Assembly (NCBI GenBank): GCA_045531205.1
Contig: JAZSDN010000002.1
Span: 10,943 to 74,942, forward strand
Direction of reading: 5' to 3'
Source of the DNA: JAZNQL01 sp045531205
GTDB lineage: Bacteria; Bacillota; Clostridia; UMGS1883; UMGS1540
Length of the DNA stretch: 64,000 nt
The translations under genes and the position numbers were made by a program. Shown here one piece after another: positions 40,954 through 47,573 of the stretch. Below the pieces are notes generated by a model that saw nothing but the letters and a program-made list of their open reading frames with translations, made no database searches and was not told the origin of the DNA. How positions within the stretch are numbered: position 1 is the first letter of the stretch; each line of letters starts with the position of its first letter.

Positions 40954-41247
40954 ATGAAAAAAGCTGTAATTTATGTAAGAGGTCATAAAGAAAAAATGCA
41001 AGAAATATTTTGTAGGTTGTATGCTTCCGATAAGGGTTACAAAATCACTTATGTAACAAACAATATTGATGATGTAAACCTTTGTGATATTATGTTAATT
41101 TCCAATCCTTCACGGATTTCTCGCAATCAATTAGAGTATGAAAAAATTGTAAACGAATTAAAAAATAGAGGTATAACAGTTGAGAGTGCAATGCACCACG
41201 ACAACGCCAACGACAATTATTATTTGACAAGGGATTTATTTGCATAA
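40954..41247 (+). CDS. Second degenerate serine-recombinase catalytic domain-like protein
   Basis: 97 residues: MKKAVIYVRGHKEKMQEIFC, YASDKGYKITYVTNNIDDV, CDIMLISNPSRISRNQLEYE and KIVNELKNRGITVESAMHHD. The SRISRN...I...L...GI.V.SA segment is typical of serine recombinases, yet the nucleophile region reads YVRGHKE with no Ser or Gln. Like the gene at 40323 it is a stand-alone, probably inactive catalytic-fold domain. GGAGC lies upstream; a terminator follows. Confidence 0.6.
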   Translation: MKKAVIYVRGHKEKMQEIFCRLYASDKGYKITYVTNNIDDVNLCDIMLISNPSRISRNQLEYEKIVNELKNRGITVESAMHHDNANDNYYLTRDLFA

Positions 41248-41251
41248 AATT

Positions 41252-41280
41252 AGAGGGGCGGTTAAGCCCCTCTTTTTTAT
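41252..41280 (+). terminator. Terminator ending the lysogeny operon
   Basis: AGAGGGGC and GCCCCTCT pair around GGTTAA, followed by TTTTTTAT on the plus strand. On the minus strand it is followed by AATTTTAT and may also stop the converging SPFH operon. Confidence 0.85.
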
Positions 41281-41501
41281 TTGTTCTTTTTCGCAAACAT
41301 TGCTGCGAATAGTGCCGCAATAAGCGGAATTGATACACTTAATATTACAAGAGCAACGGAAATCCAAATCGGAGAAAGCACCCACAACCAACTCCATTCA
41401 ATTATATTGAGCAATTTCAATACAATAAAGGCGATAGTGAGTAAACCTGTAAACCCAATCCCTTTTCCTGCACTTGCTGTTTTATTATTATTCTCACTCA
41501 T
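41277..41501 (-). CDS. Small membrane protein (Fragile-X-F-associated-like)
   Basis: The start is at MSENNNKTASAGKGIGFTGL (41501). 74 residues with about two membrane helices: LLTIAFIVLKLLNIIEWSWL and WVLSPIWISVALVILSVSIP. The WSW.WVLSPIW segment is typical of a small phage membrane family. It ends the Ro60-SPFH operon. Confidence 0.7.
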   Translation of the reverse strand: MSENNNKTASAGKGIGFTGLLTIAFIVLKLLNIIEWSWLWVLSPIWISVALVILSVSIPLIAALFAAMFAKKNK

Positions 41502-41525
41502 TTGTAGTTCCTCTTTTTGCAATAG

Positions 41526-42386
41526 TTAGTTTGTGGTAACAACCGTTGCTGCTCCCTGCACTTCAATCCAACCGTGTTTCACTCTTGCCTTTGCTTCTTC
41601 CATTTGGATAAGTTCAGGTGTAATTGATTCGCTGATAATTCTGTTTGCTTCTGCTTCGGCTTTTGCTTCGATAACTGCAACATCGGCTTTTGCCTGTGCC
41701 TTTACTTTATCGGTTTCAGCCTGTGCAATAGCAGTCTGTTTATCAAGCTCTGCCTTTTCTGCGTCCTGCTTTGCCTGTTCCTTTGCCTGTATCTTCTGCA
41801 TAAGTGTTTCGTCAAGCTGCACATCAATAATCAAGGCACTTGCAATGTTAATGCCGTATTCTTCGTTGAGCTTTGAATTAAGGTACTCTGTAATAGCCTG
41901 ACCGACCTCTGCTCTTTTGGTGCTGTAAATATCCATTACTGTAAATTTAGGCGTTACTTCCTTTATGTAGGCAATAATTGAATTCTGCACCATATTTTCA
42001 ACAAGGGTGTCGCCGTCCATACCTCTAAAGCGTTCATACAGACTTGTTACCTTATCGGAAATAAAATTATAATTAACCGTAAGATTCAGTTTAACCATTC
42101 CTCCGTCTGCGGGTGCGTCAACGTGCCAATCGGGGTGACTTTCTTTGTTATAATCAGAGGGATTGTTGCTTAATACAAGCTGCTGCTGTGAAATAGGAAA
42201 TTCATTTACCTTATGTAAAGGATTTATAAAATGAACGCCCTGCTGCAAAACTTCGTCCTGTACACCGTCTTTCATTGAATAAACAATGCCGACCTCACCT
42301 GCTTCAATATACTCCATTGAACATACACAAAAAACGCCACCTATGATTGCGGCAAGTGCCACGATAACTGCAATAATTTTACCCAT
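41526..42386 (-). CDS. SPFH/prohibitin-domain protein
   Basis: 286 residues: an N-terminal membrane helix (IIAVIVALAAIIGGVFCVCS), SPFH domain (EYIEAGEVGIVYSM, EFPISQQQLVLSNNP, VNYNFISDKVTSLYERFRG) and a long coiled coil (IQAKEQAKQDAEKAELDKQT, then AQAKADVAVIEAKAEAEANR). SPFH proteins scaffold membrane microdomains. Here the gene follows Ro60 and two small genes on one transcript, suggesting a membrane-linked role for the RNA-Ro60 system; that link is inferred. Confidence 0.88.
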   Translation of the reverse strand: MGKIIAVIVALAAIIGGVFCVCSMEYIEAGEVGIVYSMKDGVQDEVLQQGVHFINPLHKVNEFPISQQQLVLSNNPSDYNKESHPDWHVDAPADGGMVKLNLTVNYNFISDKVTSLYERFRGMDGDTLVENMVQNSIIAYIKEVTPKFTVMDIYSTKRAEVGQAITEYLNSKLNEEYGINIASALIIDVQLDETLMQKIQAKEQAKQDAEKAELDKQTAIAQAETDKVKAQAKADVAVIEAKAEAEANRIISESITPELIQMEEAKARVKHGWIEVQGAATVVTTN

Positions 42387-42531
42387 TGTTTGTTTCTCCT
42401 TTTTCGTTATTATTTTGGTTATTCTTTTTTCTGTCTTTTTCTATCGCCATAATTACCTTGTGTGCGATATAGATAATGATTAAAGCTACTATTGCTACTG
42501 ACAACGCAGCTAATAAAAATATTACCCACAT
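42379..42531 (-). CDS. Small single-span membrane protein
   Basis: A 50-residue frame: MWVIFLLAALSVAIVALIII then a basic, Asn-rich tail (KDRKKNNQNNNEKGETNNG). The stop overlaps the SPFH start by eight bases, so translation is coupled. Function unknown. Confidence 0.6.
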   Translation of the reverse strand: MWVIFLLAALSVAIVALIIIYIAHKVIMAIEKDRKKNNQNNNEKGETNNG

Positions 42532-42537
42532 ACTAAA

Positions 42538-42681
42538 TCACCTTTTTTTTAATTTCATTCTTACATACGCTGAAATTGACATTTCATTGTCTTTTGCTTT
42601 TTGCTTTACCTGCTCCAAAAGACTTTTTGAAATGCGAATTGTCAGGCGTTCAGTATGTGTACTGTTCGATTGTTTTTTCAA
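42538..42681 (-). CDS. Ribbon-helix-helix DNA-binding protein
   Basis: The start is placed at a TTG (42681) six bases after GGGGGAGAG, overlapping the Ro60 end by 32 bases; 47 residues. ERLTIRISKSLLEQVKQKAK followed by MSISAYVRMKLKKR is a classic Arc/MetJ-type ribbon-helix-helix. It may autoregulate the operon. Longer upstream frames run inside Ro60 coding sequence. Confidence 0.7.
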   Translation of the reverse strand: MKKQSNSTHTERLTIRISKSLLEQVKQKAKDNEMSISAYVRMKLKKR

Positions 42682-44077
42682 GGTTGCTCTCCCCCTGCTC
42701 TGCAAGTGTGATGAAGTCAAACACCTTTTCGCTCCAACCTGCAATTACATTGGTCTTTGCACCGTGAAACTGCTGTGTGCCGTAACCCTGCAAGTCAATA
42801 GCGTGTACCCAAATATCATTGCCTGTTTTTCTGCGGTATTCGTCTGCATAAACTTGTACGGGTTTGGTGCTCCAACCACCGTTGCACTGATTATCTGAAA
42901 GAACAATAATGCGGTCAGCTTTTACATTGTCAGCAATCATCTTTTCAAACGGCAACTGCATTCTTGTAGCACCACCTGTGCAATGCTCGGAAGCTCTTTC
43001 AAGTATGCCGTTACGGTGCGATATAGCATATTTCTTTATGCTTGTATCGAAGGTGTAAAAATAACTGTTTTCGCATATCTTGTTTGCGATAAGACCGAGC
43101 AGCATTCCGATTTCGCCGCAAGTTACTTTTGAATTTTGGCTTACAGGATAGCCCATAGAACCCGATGTATCAACCGCAATAACGGTTGTGCCGTTCAAAC
43201 GGGGCATATTCTCAATGGAAGCTTCAATAGCATTTTCAAGAGCGTCAAACACACGGCTACCGCCTATATCTTTGAGTTCTTTATAAGCTGAAAGAAAACG
43301 GAAAGGTAACTGCTTTGATTTTTTTACTCTTTCGGGATTTTCGATAAGGTCAAGAACCTTATTCACATTTGAGGGGTTTGCGTTGAGGATATTGCGAAGA
43401 TTACGAAGCAGAGCCATATAACCGACTTTACCGCTGTTAATGAGGTTTTCCCAAGTTTCAGCGTTATTGCCCTTTGCGGAAAGTTCTGTTTCCCAAGTGT
43501 AAGGTGTTTCAAGCTTGTTGTTTAAACATCTGTTCCACATTTCGGACTGTGCTTCTGATTTCGGTGTAGGTCTGCAAAGGCAAAGCAAATCACGCATTTT
43601 AACGGCTTTTCCCTCACCCTTATACTTTGCAAGGGTGTATTCGTCAAAGCCACGCATTACCTCACCAATGCCCTTTTTGAGTGAGTTCGGAATAGGTTTA
43701 CCGAACAGATTGAGGTAACAAGCCATAATCTCTGTTACATCGTCACCACGGAGCGACACAGCTTTTACAGCTTCCTTTGCGTAAGGTTTACCCCCTACTT
43801 CGTGTGCCAAATAAGCTACAAGAATATGCGACACAGAACGCATATTAAATTCACGCCTTGCGAATGCAGCCAATTTAGCGATAAACTGCGGGTCTGTTGC
43901 AACAACTCTCTGAATGGTTTCCTGCATTTCCTTTGAGTTATCACCGTAAAACTTCTTTTCATTAAAGAATGAGGTCAGCACTTGCGTTACAAGCTTTTCT
44001 TTGTCTTTCATTTTGTACGCAGCGTGACCGCTTTTGTTTACGGTTTTGTCTGTGTTGGTTGTGTTGAATTTTGCCAT
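42650..44077 (-). CDS. rsr: Ro60 orthologue (TROVE plus vWA domain), Y RNA-binding protein
   Basis: 475 residues. The TROVE ring starts at about residue 20 with YKMKDKEKLVTQVLTSFFNE and continues through FIAKLAAFARREFNMRSVSH, ILVAYLAHEVGGKP and GYMALLRNLRNIL. The vWA-like domain from about 300 has VIAVDTSGSMGYP with a complete MIDAS (DxSxS), GGATRMQLPFEKM and RIIVLSDNQCNGGWSTKP. Bacterial orthologues (Rsr) bind Y RNAs and misfolded RNA and work with nucleases. It is preceded by five long-stem RNAs with shared structure. GGAGTAAAG lies before the ATG. Confidence 0.92.
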   Translation of the reverse strand: MAKFNTTNTDKTVNKSGHAAYKMKDKEKLVTQVLTSFFNEKKFYGDNSKEMQETIQRVVATDPQFIAKLAAFARREFNMRSVSHILVAYLAHEVGGKPYAKEAVKAVSLRGDDVTEIMACYLNLFGKPIPNSLKKGIGEVMRGFDEYTLAKYKGEGKAVKMRDLLCLCRPTPKSEAQSEMWNRCLNNKLETPYTWETELSAKGNNAETWENLINSGKVGYMALLRNLRNILNANPSNVNKVLDLIENPERVKKSKQLPFRFLSAYKELKDIGGSRVFDALENAIEASIENMPRLNGTTVIAVDTSGSMGYPVSQNSKVTCGEIGMLLGLIANKICENSYFYTFDTSIKKYAISHRNGILERASEHCTGGATRMQLPFEKMIADNVKADRIIVLSDNQCNGGWSTKPVQVYADEYRRKTGNDIWVHAIDLQGYGTQQFHGAKTNVIAGWSEKVFDFITLAEQGESNLEKTIEQYTY

Positions 44078-44108
44078 TTCTTTACTCCTTTCGTAAAAAA
44101 TAAAAAAA

Positions 44109-44193
44109 CAAGCGTGATAAAATCATAATCGGTTGGTTATCAGAAATAGATTAACGGTCTATTGAAGTAACCGACTATTGCAATTCACGCTTG
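44109..44193 (-). ncRNA. Y RNA-like element E (Ro60-proximal)
   Basis: CAAGCGTGA pairs with TCACGCTTG at the ends, then an ATTGCA / ATTTTA internal loop, then ATAGTCGGTT with AACCGATTAT. GGTTACTTC follows, and an AATAGA/TCTATT hairpin caps it. A T-run after the last base (44108-44101) makes the outer stem end like a terminator just before Ro60. It shares loop sequences with units A-D. Confidence 0.75.
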
Positions 44194-44206
44194 CTTTTTG
44201 GTATAT

Positions 44207-44326
44207 AAAATCGGGTAAAAGCTGTAACAGTATCTCACAAAGTGAGTTGCAGGAGTTGAACCTACTAAAAATTTTTTGCAGAAATTCTTTTTTACCGAAG
44301 TAACCGTTACATACAACGCCGATTTT
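44207..44326 (-). ncRNA. Y RNA-like element D with partial tRNA mimic
   Basis: AAATCGG/CCGATTT outer stem, a GTTGTA / CTTTTAC internal loop, then GTAACGG/CTGTTAC and the shared GGTTACTTCGG. The insert has a T-arm-like hairpin (GTAGG-TTCAACT-CCTGC) followed by a closed CTCAC-TTT-GTGAG stem, as if T arm and acceptor stem were kept while D and anticodon arms were lost. Confidence 0.7.
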
Positions 44327-44339
44327 AAACGATATAAAA

Positions 44340-44469
44340 AGCAGATAAAATCTATAACGGACTTATTACCGCCGTCTTGACCTCTTGACCACGCCCCGCA
44401 AGGCAGGGCGGTGGGAATTGAACCCACGTTTGCGGTTTGGAAGAAGTAACCGTAATATGCAATTCTGCT
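44340..44469 (-). ncRNA. Y RNA-like element C with permuted tRNA-like body
   Basis: Outer stem AAAAAGCAGA/TCTGCTTTTT, ATTGCA / GATTTTAT loop and inner stem with ACGG/CCGT, then GGTTACTTC. Inside (44443-44368) is a complete permuted tRNA body: CTTCCAA anticodon loop (TCC), ACCGC, T arm GTGGG/CCCAC, acceptor CGCCCTG, a CCTTG cap, CGGGGCG, D arm GTC/GAC and finally GCGGT, which pairs with ACCGC. The acceptor has no free 3' end. Confidence 0.75.
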
Positions 44470-44473
44470 TTTT

Positions 44474-44548
44474 TGGTGACACTAACGGGAATTGAACCCA
44501 TATTATAAGATTGAAAATCTTATGTCCTAACCATTAGACGATAGTGCC
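44474..44548 (-). tRNA. tRNA-Glu(TTC)
   Basis: 75-nt cloverleaf with CCA encoded, acceptor GGCACTA/TAGTGTC, anticodon stem TAAGA/TCTTA with TTC, T arm TGGG/CCCG-type. It lies between RNA units B and C with only a few bases of spacing. Reads GAA codons. Confidence 0.93.
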
Positions 44549-44554
44549 AAAAGC

Positions 44555-44685
44555 AAGCGGATAAAAACAACAACGGAAATTTAGTGCTCTAGCCATTGAG
44601 CTACCCACCAAATTTGGCGGGGTAGGACTTGAACCTACAACCTCTCGCTTAGCAGGCGAAGTAACCGATGTTTACAATGCCGCTT
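44555..44685 (-). ncRNA. Y RNA-like element B with permuted tRNA-like body
   Basis: Outer stem AAGCGG/CCGCTT, CATTGTA / GTTTTTAT internal loop, inner AACATCGG / CCGTTGTT and GGTTACTTC. The insert (44660-44585, 76 nt) is a circularly permuted tRNA: anticodon arm TTCGC-CTGCTAA-GCGAG (GCT), short variable region, T arm GTAGG/CCTAC, acceptor CCCGCCA, AATT cap, acceptor TGGTGGG and D arm GCTC/GAGC. All arms of a class I tRNA are present, with the break between D and anticodon arms. Confidence 0.8.
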
Positions 44686-44687
44686 TT

Positions 44688-44762
44688 TGGTGATTCAGGC
44701 AGGATTTGAACCTGCAACGCCCTGATTAAAAATCAGGTGTGCTACCGTTGCACCACTGAATC
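44688..44762 (-). tRNA. tRNA-Lys(TTT)
   Basis: 75-nt cloverleaf with CCA encoded, acceptor GATTCAG/CTGAATC, anticodon stem CCTGA/TCAGG with loop TTTTTAA, T arm GCAGG/CCTGC. It lies between units A and B. Reads AAA codons. Confidence 0.93.
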
Positions 44763-44768
44763 AAAAGC

Positions 44769-44840
44769 AAACGGATAAAAATTATAACCGTGTCTGTTTC
44801 AATCCCAAATCGAAGGAACGGTTATATGCAATGCCGTTTT
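44769..44840 (-). ncRNA. Y RNA-like element A (promoter-proximal)
   Basis: AAACGG/CCGTTT outer stem, CATTGCA / ATTTTTAT internal loop, then TATAACCGT with ACGGTTATA, and a short TTCCTTCG... hairpin instead of a tRNA body. It is the simplest unit (72 nt) and defines the core shared with B-E: (A)TTG(C/T)A on the 5' side and TTTTAT on the 3' side. Confidence 0.72.
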
Positions 44841-44861
44841 GTGTGCCATTTGTTAGCACAC
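44841..44861 (-). other. 5' hairpin of the RNA-array transcript
   Basis: GTGTGC and GCACAC form a perfect stem around nine bases at the expected transcription start, so the primary transcript would begin with a capped hairpin that may protect it from 5' decay. Confidence 0.5.
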
Positions 44862-44865
44862 TTAT

Positions 44866-44899
44866 ATTATACAGATTTTGTCAACGCTTTCAATTCGCA
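44866..44899 (-). promoter_or_regulatory. Promoter of the Y RNA/tRNA/Ro60 operon
   Basis: On the minus strand TGCGAATTGAAA ends in a TTGAAA box, followed after 16 bp by TATAAT with a TG upstream. The TGCGAAT box is shared with the early promoters at 37.8, 58.3 and 61.35 kb. The array, Ro60 and the genes to 41.3 kb may form one transcript. Confidence 0.75.
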
Positions 44900-44942
44900 T
44901 TTTGTACAAACTTTTATATATTATTTTATGTATTTTGTATAT

Positions 44943-45128
44943 TTATTTCTTATCGGGCAGCTCCGCAAATTTAACCTTGCAAAGATAACCGAACCTACGG
45001 CAACCGCATTGTTCACAAGTGCCTTTTTCTTTTACAGATTGAACATACTTTACATCTTCAATAGTTTGAAAGTCTTTTATCTTCTCTGCACAAGGCTTGC
45101 AAAGAAACATTTCCTCATATTCCTGCAT
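44943..45128 (-). CDS. Cys-rich zinc-binding protein
   Basis: 61 residues: EMFLCKPCAEKI and GTCEQCGCRRFGYLC give two CxxC pairs. It is the last gene of the accessory operon before the RNA array. Function unknown. Confidence 0.6.
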   Translation of the reverse strand: MQEYEEMFLCKPCAEKIKDFQTIEDVKYVQSVKEKGTCEQCGCRRFGYLCKVKFAELPDKK

Positions 45129-45406
45129 TAATTCACCTTCTTTCTTAATGCTCTTATCGCTGATTCTTCATCAAGAAAAATTCTTTTGCCGATTTGGTCA
45201 ATATCATCAAGCCTGAATTTTCCTCTGTAAACATAACCCTTTTTGCTGATGATAAAGACCGTATCACCCACTTTACAAGGCAACTCAATAACAAGTTCCT
45301 TGTTCTTATAAAAATAGCATTCATTAGGGTGTATTTTGCTTGCCTGTCCGTTATCTTCAAGAGCTTGACACAACTCATAGTGAAAACATTCTTTACAATT
45401 TTTCAT
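45128..45406 (-). CDS. PCKVGDTVY-family protein, member 1
   Basis: 92 residues: N-terminal Cys cluster (NCKECFHYELCQAL), core ELPCKVGDTVFIISKKGYVY and C-terminal GKRIFLDEESAIRALRKK. Three other members lie at 45411, 56752 and 58942. The core looks SH3-like. Function unknown. Confidence 0.65.
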   Translation of the reverse strand: MKNCKECFHYELCQALEDNGQASKIHPNECYFYKNKELVIELPCKVGDTVFIISKKGYVYRGKFRLDDIDQIGKRIFLDEESAIRALRKKVN

Positions 45407-45410
45407 TTTG

Positions 45411-45890
45411 TTACCTCGTTTTTAATGCTTTTTCTGCGGCTTCACGGTTGAGAAATACGGTTTTGCCCCAACAATCGTCTGAACACTCGGCATTAATATC
45501 TTTGAAAAAAGTATGAAAATTTGTTATATTTTCATGGTCAAACATAAAGCCTGTGCAAATTGTTTCAAAAATTCTCAAATTATCGTCCGAGCAATCTATA
45601 AATCCGCAATCATGTTCAAACGGACACTCTACCGCACCTGTACCTGTGAAATAATCATCGTCACGGCTCATATACACATTTGCACAAGTGGTAATTACAT
45701 ACACTGTATCGCCCACCTTGCAAGGTAGTTCAACTATGAGAGATTTATCCTTAAATTCAGAACATCTATCCTCAATGTCAGGAATTTCATCGGATTTTCC
45801 TTTTGCACATAAATCCCAAACATCTTTGTCTAAATCCGAAGGTAAATAACCGCCGCAAGCGTCACGATTATAGCATTCTTTACAAGTCAT
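45411..45890 (-). CDS. PCKVGDTVY-family protein, member 2
   Basis: 159 residues: MTCKECYNRDACGG at the N-terminus, VELPCKVGDTVYVITTCANV in the middle, an inserted Cys/Asp-rich part, and WGKTVFLNREAAEKALKTR. Stop and start of neighbours nearly touch. Function unknown. Confidence 0.65.
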   Translation of the reverse strand: MTCKECYNRDACGGYLPSDLDKDVWDLCAKGKSDEIPDIEDRCSEFKDKSLIVELPCKVGDTVYVITTCANVYMSRDDDYFTGTGAVECPFEHDCGFIDCSDDNLRIFETICTGFMFDHENITNFHTFFKDINAECSDDCWGKTVFLNREAAEKALKTR

Positions 45891-46504
45891 ACTGTTGACA
45901 CCTCTTTACACATTTTTAAATTATCTAAAAATCCGACAACTTTGCCGTTTTCAATAAGCGTAAATTCACAAACAAACTTATTCCAAGAGGACAATCTTTT
46001 TCTGTAAAACCACCATTCAACATTATCGTCACAGCTTGAAGGGTGAATTACAAAATACTTACATCTTTTCGGCAACTCTCTTATATCTTTTGCAATTTCG
46101 TAAAAGCGTTCTTTTATGTGTTCACAATCTTTGTACTCCGAAACACCAAAATTGTTTTCTACAAACTTTTCAATGCAATCGGCAACAAAATCTTTGTCTT
46201 TTGCGTTAAAAACACTCAATCCCGAAAGCTCCCACAACACTCTATCGTATTGAATATCGCTGTTGTTTATCCTTTCGTTAAGCATTCCGTGTCGTCTGTC
46301 TTGTTCTGCTTTGTCGAAGCAGAAACCGCACCACGATAAATAACTTTTTTCAATCTTGCCGATTTGGATTCTTTCGTGTACTTTTATATATTTACACATC
46401 AAAATATCCCAAACGACAGGGGGGAATAAATAACTATTGTGATATGTGCTATATTCTTTGCCTTTCCAATCTTTGCTGATTTCCCACAAGCTTGTATAAC
46501 TCAT
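45887..46504 (-). CDS. Hypothetical protein
   Basis: 205 residues rich in Trp, Cys and Lys (SYLSWCGFCFDKAEQDRRHG, WWFYRKRLSSWNKFVCEFTL). The four-base overlap with the next gene shows operon membership. No recognised domain. Confidence 0.5.
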   Translation of the reverse strand: MSYTSLWEISKDWKGKEYSTYHNSYLFPPVVWDILMCKYIKVHERIQIGKIEKSYLSWCGFCFDKAEQDRRHGMLNERINNSDIQYDRVLWELSGLSVFNAKDKDFVADCIEKFVENNFGVSEYKDCEHIKERFYEIAKDIRELPKRCKYFVIHPSSCDDNVEWWFYRKRLSSWNKFVCEFTLIENGKVVGFLDNLKMCKEVSTV

Positions 46505-46525
46505 TCTGTTACCTCATTTCCAATA

Positions 46526-46753
46526 TCAAAACTTACCATTAACAAAACGCTCCTTTTCATTTAAAACTTTATCAAGGCATTCCTTGCAGATGTATCTACC
46601 CTGCGAAGCCGAAAAATATAAGTTTGCAAGTTTTTTATCGCAACAAGGGCAAGTCATTCTGTGTAAAACTGTTGGTTTTGATTTTAATTTAAACAACTTT
46701 CTTTTTGTATCTGCAAGAAACATATCGGTGTACGGTGTAGGAAAATCAATCAT
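46526..46753 (-). CDS. Zinc-ribbon protein
   Basis: The start at MIDFPTPYTDMFLADTKRKL (46753; AAAGGAAG upstream) gives 75 residues. TCPCCDKKLANL and RYICKECLDKVL form one zinc ribbon. The upstream hydrophobic extension is a shadow of the next gene. Function unknown. Confidence 0.6.
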   Translation of the reverse strand: MIDFPTPYTDMFLADTKRKLFKLKSKPTVLHRMTCPCCDKKLANLYFSASQGRYICKECLDKVLNEKERFVNGKF

Positions 46754-46994
46754 TGGTTTTCTTCCTTTCTCCATAACTACAATAATTATTTGGTTGAACA
46801 TAAAATTTATCAAAGGCAGTATGACAAACGCACCAAGCAAATCCATTATTTTCATCAACATAGTGCTTACAATCCTTGCACCTTACAACCTCAACCACAT
46901 CGGCAGCAGGCACTCTTTCAATAGCATATTTATACGCTGGGTCTTCGTGTTCAATAGATAATAATGCAACTGATTTTTCTATGTATTCAGCCAT
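46746..46994 (-). CDS. Conserved phage zinc protein (VPAADVVEVVRCKDCKH type)
   Basis: The start is at MAEYIEKSVALLSIEHEDPA (46994); 82 residues. The segment VPAADVVEVVRCKDCKHYVD is characteristic of a very common Clostridial phage family. A second Cys/His group follows (CVCHTAFDKFY). Function unknown. Confidence 0.7.
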   Translation of the reverse strand: MAEYIEKSVALLSIEHEDPAYKYAIERVPAADVVEVVRCKDCKHYVDENNGFAWCVCHTAFDKFYVQPNNYCSYGERKKTND

Positions 46995-47256
46995 TGCTCT
47001 TACTCTCCTTATCCCAATTATCAAGCTCAACATCAAAGCCGTATTTCTGTAATATTTCGGTAGAGTATTTATACTTCATTCCGTAAAATGTATGAGTGCT
47101 TAAATAAAAGTGATGTTCAAAATAGTTATCATCAGTTTCTTTTGTTTCAACTTTCGGAACAATCCAACCACACCCTATAAAAACATCAATTTCAAGTTTG
47201 TAATTTTCGGATTCAAGTCCAACTAAATCTTCCCAATTCTTTATGAATTTAGCCAT
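46987..47256 (-). CDS. Hypothetical protein
   Basis: 89 residues from MAKFIKNWEDLVGLESENYK (47256), with HHFYLSTHTFYGMKYKYSTE. Overlaps neighbours by eight bases on each side. No known domain. Confidence 0.5.
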   Translation of the reverse strand: MAKFIKNWEDLVGLESENYKLEIDVFIGCGWIVPKVETKETDDNYFEHHFYLSTHTFYGMKYKYSTEILQKYGFDVELDNWDKESKSNG

Positions 47257-47404
47257 TGTCAGCCCTCCTGTTCCACCAACCACACTCTGCACAAACTTTA
47301 CCGTAACCCGCTTTTTCTACAAGCTTTGAATGACATTTCGGGCAAGTTATTCTTTCACTCTTTTTACGCTGTGTATTGCGTTTAATTTTTCTTGTTATGC
47401 TCAT
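47249..47404 (-). CDS. Small zinc-ribbon protein
   Basis: A 51-residue frame from ATG 47404: a basic N-terminus (TRKIKRNTQRKKSER) and a ribbon ITCPKCHSKLVEKAGYGKVC then AECGWW. It overlaps the next start by eight bases. Function unknown. Confidence 0.6.
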   Translation of the reverse strand: MSITRKIKRNTQRKKSERITCPKCHSKLVEKAGYGKVCAECGWWNRRADNG

Positions 47405-47573
47405 TTGCTTTCACTTCCTCATAAACATAATTCAAATACTCTCGGCATACACCACCAAGATTTGCGACAGACACCTGCATTTGTTGACCTGCATATTTTT
47501 TAAGCTGTGTCAGATGTCTTTCACACTCGTTAAAGGGGCAATTCATATTAGTGCAGTATGTTATATCAGCCAT
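47382..47573 (-). CDS. Small Cys-containing hypothetical protein
   Basis: The start is at MADITYCTNMNCPFNECERH (47573); 63 residues. The C....CPF..CERH segment recurs in phage small proteins. The longer upstream frame is a shadow of the Lar-like gene. Confidence 0.6.
   Translation of the reverse strand: MADITYCTNMNCPFNECERHLTQLKKYAGQQMQVSVANLGGVCREYLNYVYEEVKANEHNKKN

Noticed and set aside
44101..44840. Repeated GGTTACTTC motifs looked like a CRISPR array.
   Set aside because: Repeat length, spacing (about 90-230 bases) and flanking complementary stems do not fit; tRNAs lie between the copies and no cas genes are present.
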